Positions 60,252 through 64,000 of a stretch of DNA of 64,000 nt are shown here, in pieces (position 1 is the first letter of the stretch; every line of letters starts with the position of its first letter). This DNA is from Macrothele yani (taxonomy: Eukaryota > Arthropoda > Arachnida > Araneae > Macrothelidae). The position numbers and the translations under genes were made by a program. The notes under the pieces are model-generated. The model made no database searches. It was not told the origin of the DNA and saw only the letters and a program-made list of their open reading frames with translations. The stretch is taken from NCBI GenBank assembly GCA_039090855.1, contig CM077006.1:50291336-50355335 (forward strand), given 5' to 3'.

Positions 60252-60794
60252 CTGAAAACAAAAATGATGATTAATTTAAAAAATCAATGTTAAGTGTCAT
60301 AATTAAAAAGTTGAACACACACACACAGAATGACAAATCACACAGAGCCTGGATACAAATACAAAACACACATGCTAGCACTACTGAAAAAAATTATTTT
60401 GAGTTTACTGTCACAACTGTTTGAAAAATCAGTGAAGAAATTAATACATACTCTTTCCTTGAGTTATTCAATTATTAGCACATAGGTATATTTCTTTTAC
60501 TGCATCTTAGTATTATTTGTTTGCTTGTTTTAGTACATGATTTCAAAATAAATGCTTGAAGAAGTACAAATATAATTTACTTGTAGCATTCAAACAAGAG
60601 ATGAATTCTTGGCTGAAACAAGCCTGTTTTTAGACAAAAAACTCAAAACTAACATACTTAAAAGTAGTTTTAAAATATTCAAACAGAGGCTTTCTAACAC
60701 ATGCTAAAACATAAAGATCTCCTACATAATATGGGGATAAATCTGGTTATGCTCTCTGATGATCCAAACAAATAGAATTTTTTCAGTACAATAT
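60252..60794. other. NUP188 intron upstream of exon a
   Basis: AT-rich with a short CA run at 60316-60326. I looked for the preceding NUP188 exon on the minus strand and found none. Confidence 0.45.
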
Positions 60795-60901
60795 AGTGAC
60801 ATGGAGGAGACTGGCACAAGACAGACCGTTGTGGAGGAAACTTGGGGAGACCTTCGTCCAGCAGTGGATTGATAATGGTTGACAATGATGATGATGATGA
60901 T
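60795..60901 (+). mobile_element. RTE 3'-end fragment (107 bp)
   Basis: Begins AGTGACATGGAGGAGACTGG and runs to the GAT-repeat tail at 60901. By eye it is identical to the 3' end of copy 1. Extreme 5' truncation of a recent RTE insertion. Confidence 0.95.
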
Positions 60902-61860
60902 AGAGCAAAAGAGAATCATATCATGGTAGATGCATAGTTCATGCATCCCTCCCTGCCGTTACATGACATCCCCAACCTACTGAAAGGGAAGTTACAAAAC
61001 ATTGTTTATTCATGTTAGAAAGCAAGTAACTCATTAGTTATCCCTATCCTTTTATTAGTTATTACTAGCCTCTCTGAAGTTCAATGGATGAAAATTGTGT
61101 AGTCTATGCATTGCTCAGGAAAAATCCCTATGTTAATTATGTTAGAAGTGAGCATGGTAGATAGTGAATAACTTATTAGTTATTCACTCAAGAGATGAAT
61201 ACAGCAAATTCAATCCTTTTATTTTTGTGGCGTAACAAGTACAAAGATTCGTCAAGCTTTTGCACTGCACTCAGAGGCTTTTTCAAGGCAATTGTAGACA
61301 TAAAAATGCAGGGAATTGGAACATGCAAGGAACAAAGATAATTTTTGAAAAAACATGGGTATGACGTTTTCTTTGCAGGACGTCAAGAACTCCAGGTTTG
61401 CGGTCTCACTAACACAAATCGGGAAATTTGGAAGAGTTTCAAAAATGATGATTCCATGCCTGGATATAGCATCAGTAACGTAATAATAAATACACCACAC
61501 TGTGAACATTCAAGAGACGCATATTAAATCCGCTTATTAGTATTTATTTTCAATGAAACACTATTAAAAAGCACCAATCACTTACCCTAAAGATCATGGT
61601 AATTTCCATCGACAACACACTTCCAGCACGTCAATTATCGTATTGTTGTTGGCCTTCAAAGGTTTACAGACATCTTGCTTACGATTCCTTCTTCAGGGGA
61701 TGAAACATCGTATTTTATTTTATTTTTAAAGGAATATGAGATGTAACTATAAGCTTGTCAATTCCATAAAAACCACACAAGCATACTACTCATTCATACA
61801 ATTCAATTAAAAACTATGTACATATTTACACAACCTTACATTCCTAGGTGGTTAAACCTT
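60902..61860. other. Sequence with Penelope-style LTR motifs, unassigned
   Basis: On the minus strand, 61290-61230 reads GCCTTGAAAAAGCCTCTGAG then TGCAGTGCAAAAGCTTGACG, and 61700-61640 reads CCTGAAGAAGGAATCGTAAG; both resemble the terminal repeats of Penelope-like elements. A plus open frame (61345-61527) and its minus counterpart (61252-61509) are unassigned. Confidence 0.4.
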
Positions 61861-61942
61861 TGTCAACTGTGAGTAACAAACTGCTCCTTCTGCTTCAAAA
61901 CCCCTGCCTCTCCTAATGCAAGTGTCACACTCATTCAGCCTC

Positions 61943-63700
61943 TCACACACAATCCTCTAGCGCTTTCAACAGACTACTGTCGTCATCAGGAGGCAGGGGT
62001 GTCTTACCCACCCACCACAGCTCAAGTGAGCAGAGCCATCGAGGCACGGGCCCCAGTCGCAATCTCTGAATCATTGTGTCTCTGGCGCCATCTATTGTCA
62101 TTGCTGCTCTTTTTTCTTTTTTCTTTCTAAGCTTTTGTTCAATTTTTATTAGGGCCTTCCATTGTTCGTTTAAGTTGCTAGGCTCATTAATGTTGCATAA
62201 TCTTGATCTGTTTTTTTCAATTAACACTGACTCTGCAATTCTTAACTGCCTTTCATTTTTACAGCTGTTAATAATTTTAATATCCTCAAACCTTGGACAT
62301 TGTTGATTTTCCATACAGTATTGGGTTAATGCTGTCTTAGCTTCTTTTTATTCCAATTATTTATATGCTGGTTCAATCTATAATTTAATTTATTCTTGGT
62401 GCTGCCTATATATGACACAGGTGGTTGCTGGTTTATAGGGATTTCATAAATTCCTGCTCTATCTAATTGGCTGATTTTTTCATTTTTAATCACTAAATTT
62501 TTTACAGTAAGTACCTGATTTCCTACCTGTATGTCATACTTGCCACAAACTTTATTAATTTCTGCTGAAACATTTTCTACATATGGTATTGCCCCTACAT
62601 ATTTTACAAGTTTTTTATCAATCTTGGCTTTATTGTTAGCTTGAGTTACTTCATAAATCCATTTTTAATACCTGTTTAGGGTAACCAAAATCATATGCAA
62701 TTTTTTCAATAAATTCAATTTCTTCTTTTTTATATTGTTCCATTGATGAGTGTGTTAAACTTCTTTTAATTAGTGTTTTAACACTATTTCTTTTATGTGT
62801 TAATGGATGCGATGACTGAAATGGTATAAAGACTGGGATATATGATGATTTTCTATGCACTCTGAATTGCATATTATCATTTGTTTTAATTATCAAAATA
62901 TCCAAAAATGCCAAAATATTGTCATGTTCTTGTTCTACTGTCAGTTCAATAGATGGATAAATTTCACTATACATTTTTGTCAAGTCCTCAAGTTCATCAT
63001 TTTTTAGCCTGGACAACAGAAAAATGTCATCAACATATCTGCAGTATATCAGTGGTGGATCTTCGAGTTTACTTATTATTTTTTCCTCTATGTCACCTCA
63101 TTATAATTTCAGCAAATAAAGTTGACAATGGTGACCCCATAGGTCCACCATAATTTTGTTTGTACATCTTGTTGTTAAACTTTAAAATGTTATTTTCATA
63201 TATGTACAATAAAATTTCTCTTAATTTCTCTATTTGTATTGCATTCATTGTCTGTAACACATATAATTTTTCAATAATTATTTCAATTGCCTGAGGTACT
63301 GGTGTGCTAGGAAAAAGAGCTCTCACATCCATACTAGCCATATGATATTCACTTAAATCTTGTTTAATTACTTTAATTTTTTCAATGAATTCGTATGTAT
63401 TCTTCACGGTGAACCTTGCCTTCATGAACAAAAGGTGCCAAAAATTTGTAGATATTTTTTTCTAGCTTTATTAGTGGGGAATTCCTTTTTGATACAATCA
63501 CTCTCATAGGTGTATCAGGCTTATGAGTTTTTATTTTTGCAAACATTTTTGGTATTCCAGTACCCATTGGTGGGTACGCTTTCTTTATTTCATCAGGCAA
63601 GGTGCTGTGATTTTTTATTCTAGCTAAGTACCTTACTTGAGATTCGGTTGGGTCTTTTGCCAGAATGCTGCAATTCAGTTCCTCTATAGCTCTATTCATT
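61943..63700 (-). pseudogene. Penelope-like RT/GIY-YIG ORF, frameshifted
   Basis: In order: NRAIEELNCSILAKDPTE, YPPMGTGIPKMFAKIKTHKP, TPMRVIVSKRNSPLIKLEK (63690-63430); a 1-base gain near 63440 (extra T) shifts frame; ASMDVRALFPSTPVPQAIE and YGGPMGSPLSTLFAEIIM (RT motifs); a frame change at about 63095; DPPLIYCRYVDDIFLLSRLK (catalytic YVDD); HRKSSYIPVFIPFQSSHP; then after stops GIYEIPINQQPPVSYIGSTK and NKLNYRLNQHINNW (GIY-YIG nuclease, 62460-62350), and CENERQLRIAESVLI-like codons. Clearly inactive. Confidence 0.9.
61954..61993 (-). ncRNA. Hammerhead-ribozyme-like motif
   Basis: Read 61993 to 61954: CCUC, CUGAUGA, C, GACAG, UAGU, CUGUU, GAAA, GCGCUA, GAGG. CCUC/GAGG would form stem I, GACAG/CUGUU stem II, and the palindromic AGCGCU stem III by dimer pairing, with cleavage expected after CUA. 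The core residues CUGAUGA and GAAA are intact. One extra C between CUGAUGA and stem II departs from the consensus. Hammerheads are known in Penelope-like elements. Confidence 0.55.
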
Positions 63701-63710
63701 TTTAGATTAT

Positions 63711-63793
63711 ATAAGAAATCACAGCACCTTGCCTGATGAAATAAAGAAAGAGAATAAGAAATCACAGCACCTTGCCTGATGAAATAAAGAAAG
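63711..63793. repeat. 40-bp direct duplication at the Penelope junction
   Basis: ATAAGAAATCACAGCACCTT begins both units (63711-63750 and 63754-63793), separated by AGA. The second unit leads into the plus-strand Penelope copy. Confidence 0.95.
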
Positions 63794-64000
63794 CGTACCC
63801 ACCAATGGGTACTGGAATACCAAAAATGTTTGCAAAAATAAAAACTCATAAGCATGATACACCTATGAGAGTGATTGTATCAAAAAGGAATTCCCCACTA
63901 ATAAAGCTGGAAAAAAATATCTACAAATTTTTGGCACCTTTGTTCATGAAGGCAAGGTTCACTGTGAAAAATACATATGAATTCATTGAGAAAATTAAAG
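63754..64000 (+). pseudogene. Penelope-like element, plus copy (5' part, runs off the window)
   Basis: Encodes STLPDEIKKAYPPMGTGIPK, MFAKIKTHKHDTPMRVIVSK and FLAPLFMKARFTVKNTYEF in one open frame, the same segment as 63613-63380 on the minus strand at very high similarity (for example one C-to-A change, and without the extra T that breaks the minus copy). Continues beyond 64000, so its integrity is unknown. Confidence 0.9.

Larger units (their letters stand above)
54743..58311 (-). mobile_element. Tigger (pogo-superfamily) element
   Basis: Ends CAGTAGAGCCCGCTTTTAAC at 54743 and, complemented, CAGTCGAGCCAGCTTATAGC from 58311, with TA flanks: classic Tigger termini. 3.57 kb including a nested pogo-like element at 54875-55910. 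Encodes a DDD transposase on the minus strand. Confidence 0.92.
61860..63710 (-). mobile_element. Penelope-like element, minus copy
   Basis: Carries RT and GIY-YIG endonuclease in the order expected for Penelope-like retroelements, plus a hammerhead-like motif downstream of the ORF end. The downstream border is not resolved. The 5' side meets a plus-strand copy head to head at about 63711. Confidence 0.85.

Noticed and set aside
58638..59103. Ser/Leu/Phe-rich open frames
   Set aside because: Produced by a pyrimidine-rich degenerate minisatellite; no start context or conservation.
61565..61650. Minus-strand donor AGG|GTAAGTG as the exon upstream of NUP188 exon a
   Set aside because: In the phase required by exon a (two bases of a split codon) a TGA lies nine bases before the donor, and the surrounding sequence resembles a Penelope-type repeat.

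Overview
This is AT-rich, intron-dominated eukaryotic DNA from a metazoan, most likely an arthropod. That guess rests on the mix of Tc1/mariner, pogo/Tigger, hAT, RTE and Penelope-like elements plus a tRNA-derived SINE family; the species cannot be told. There are no prokaryotic features, no tRNA or rRNA genes and no CRISPR array.

The only host gene I can support is on the minus strand and spans almost the whole window. Seven short exons at 60173-60251, 54349-54429, 44264-44308, 30894-30986, 11891-11947, 8156-8224 and 2759-2851, all with GT-AG borders and compatible phases, encode 172 consecutive residues. They follow, in order, the N-terminal part of the nucleoporin NUP188 (recalled vertebrate sequence roughly residues 60-190). 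About 0.5 kb of coding sequence is spread over 57.5 kb. The true first exon lies to the right (not found in 60252-64000) and the rest of the protein lies to the left of the window.

The introns are packed with transposable elements. Left part (1-12 kb): a Tc1 fragment, a hAT fragment, a complete but broken mariner (4493-5771), a non-LTR fragment, a foldback element (9181-9645), a 156-bp MITE with perfect 8-bp duplication, and a Tc1/mariner relative with unusual catalytic spacing. Middle (12-36 kb, the 19-kb intron and part of the next): a TTAA-flanked element, SINEs with 13-bp duplications, a 5-bp-TSD hAT-like MITE, a Tc1 element with long TIRs, and a multi-level nest at 18.7-27.4 kb (mariner < hAT-like < hAT < pogo and SINE). 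Then come a Tc1 element split by a pogo-like insertion, and an RTE-type retrotransposon (32354-35320) followed by a second non-LTR fragment. Right part (36-64 kb): another full SINE, a DNA-transposon-like relative of the nested hAT, a second Tc1 element of the 36-residue spacing type, a second TTAA element, a hAT-like element (46883-52754) that holds a mariner and an RTE copy with an 11-bp duplication, a Tigger element with a pogo-like element inside it, and two Penelope-like copies head to head at the right edge, one carrying a hammerhead-like motif.

Every transposon open frame seen is interrupted by stops or frameshifts, so the mobile content is best read as dead or non-autonomous copies filling NUP188 introns. 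The two RTE copies carry different lesions, which suggests a recently active source elsewhere in the genome.
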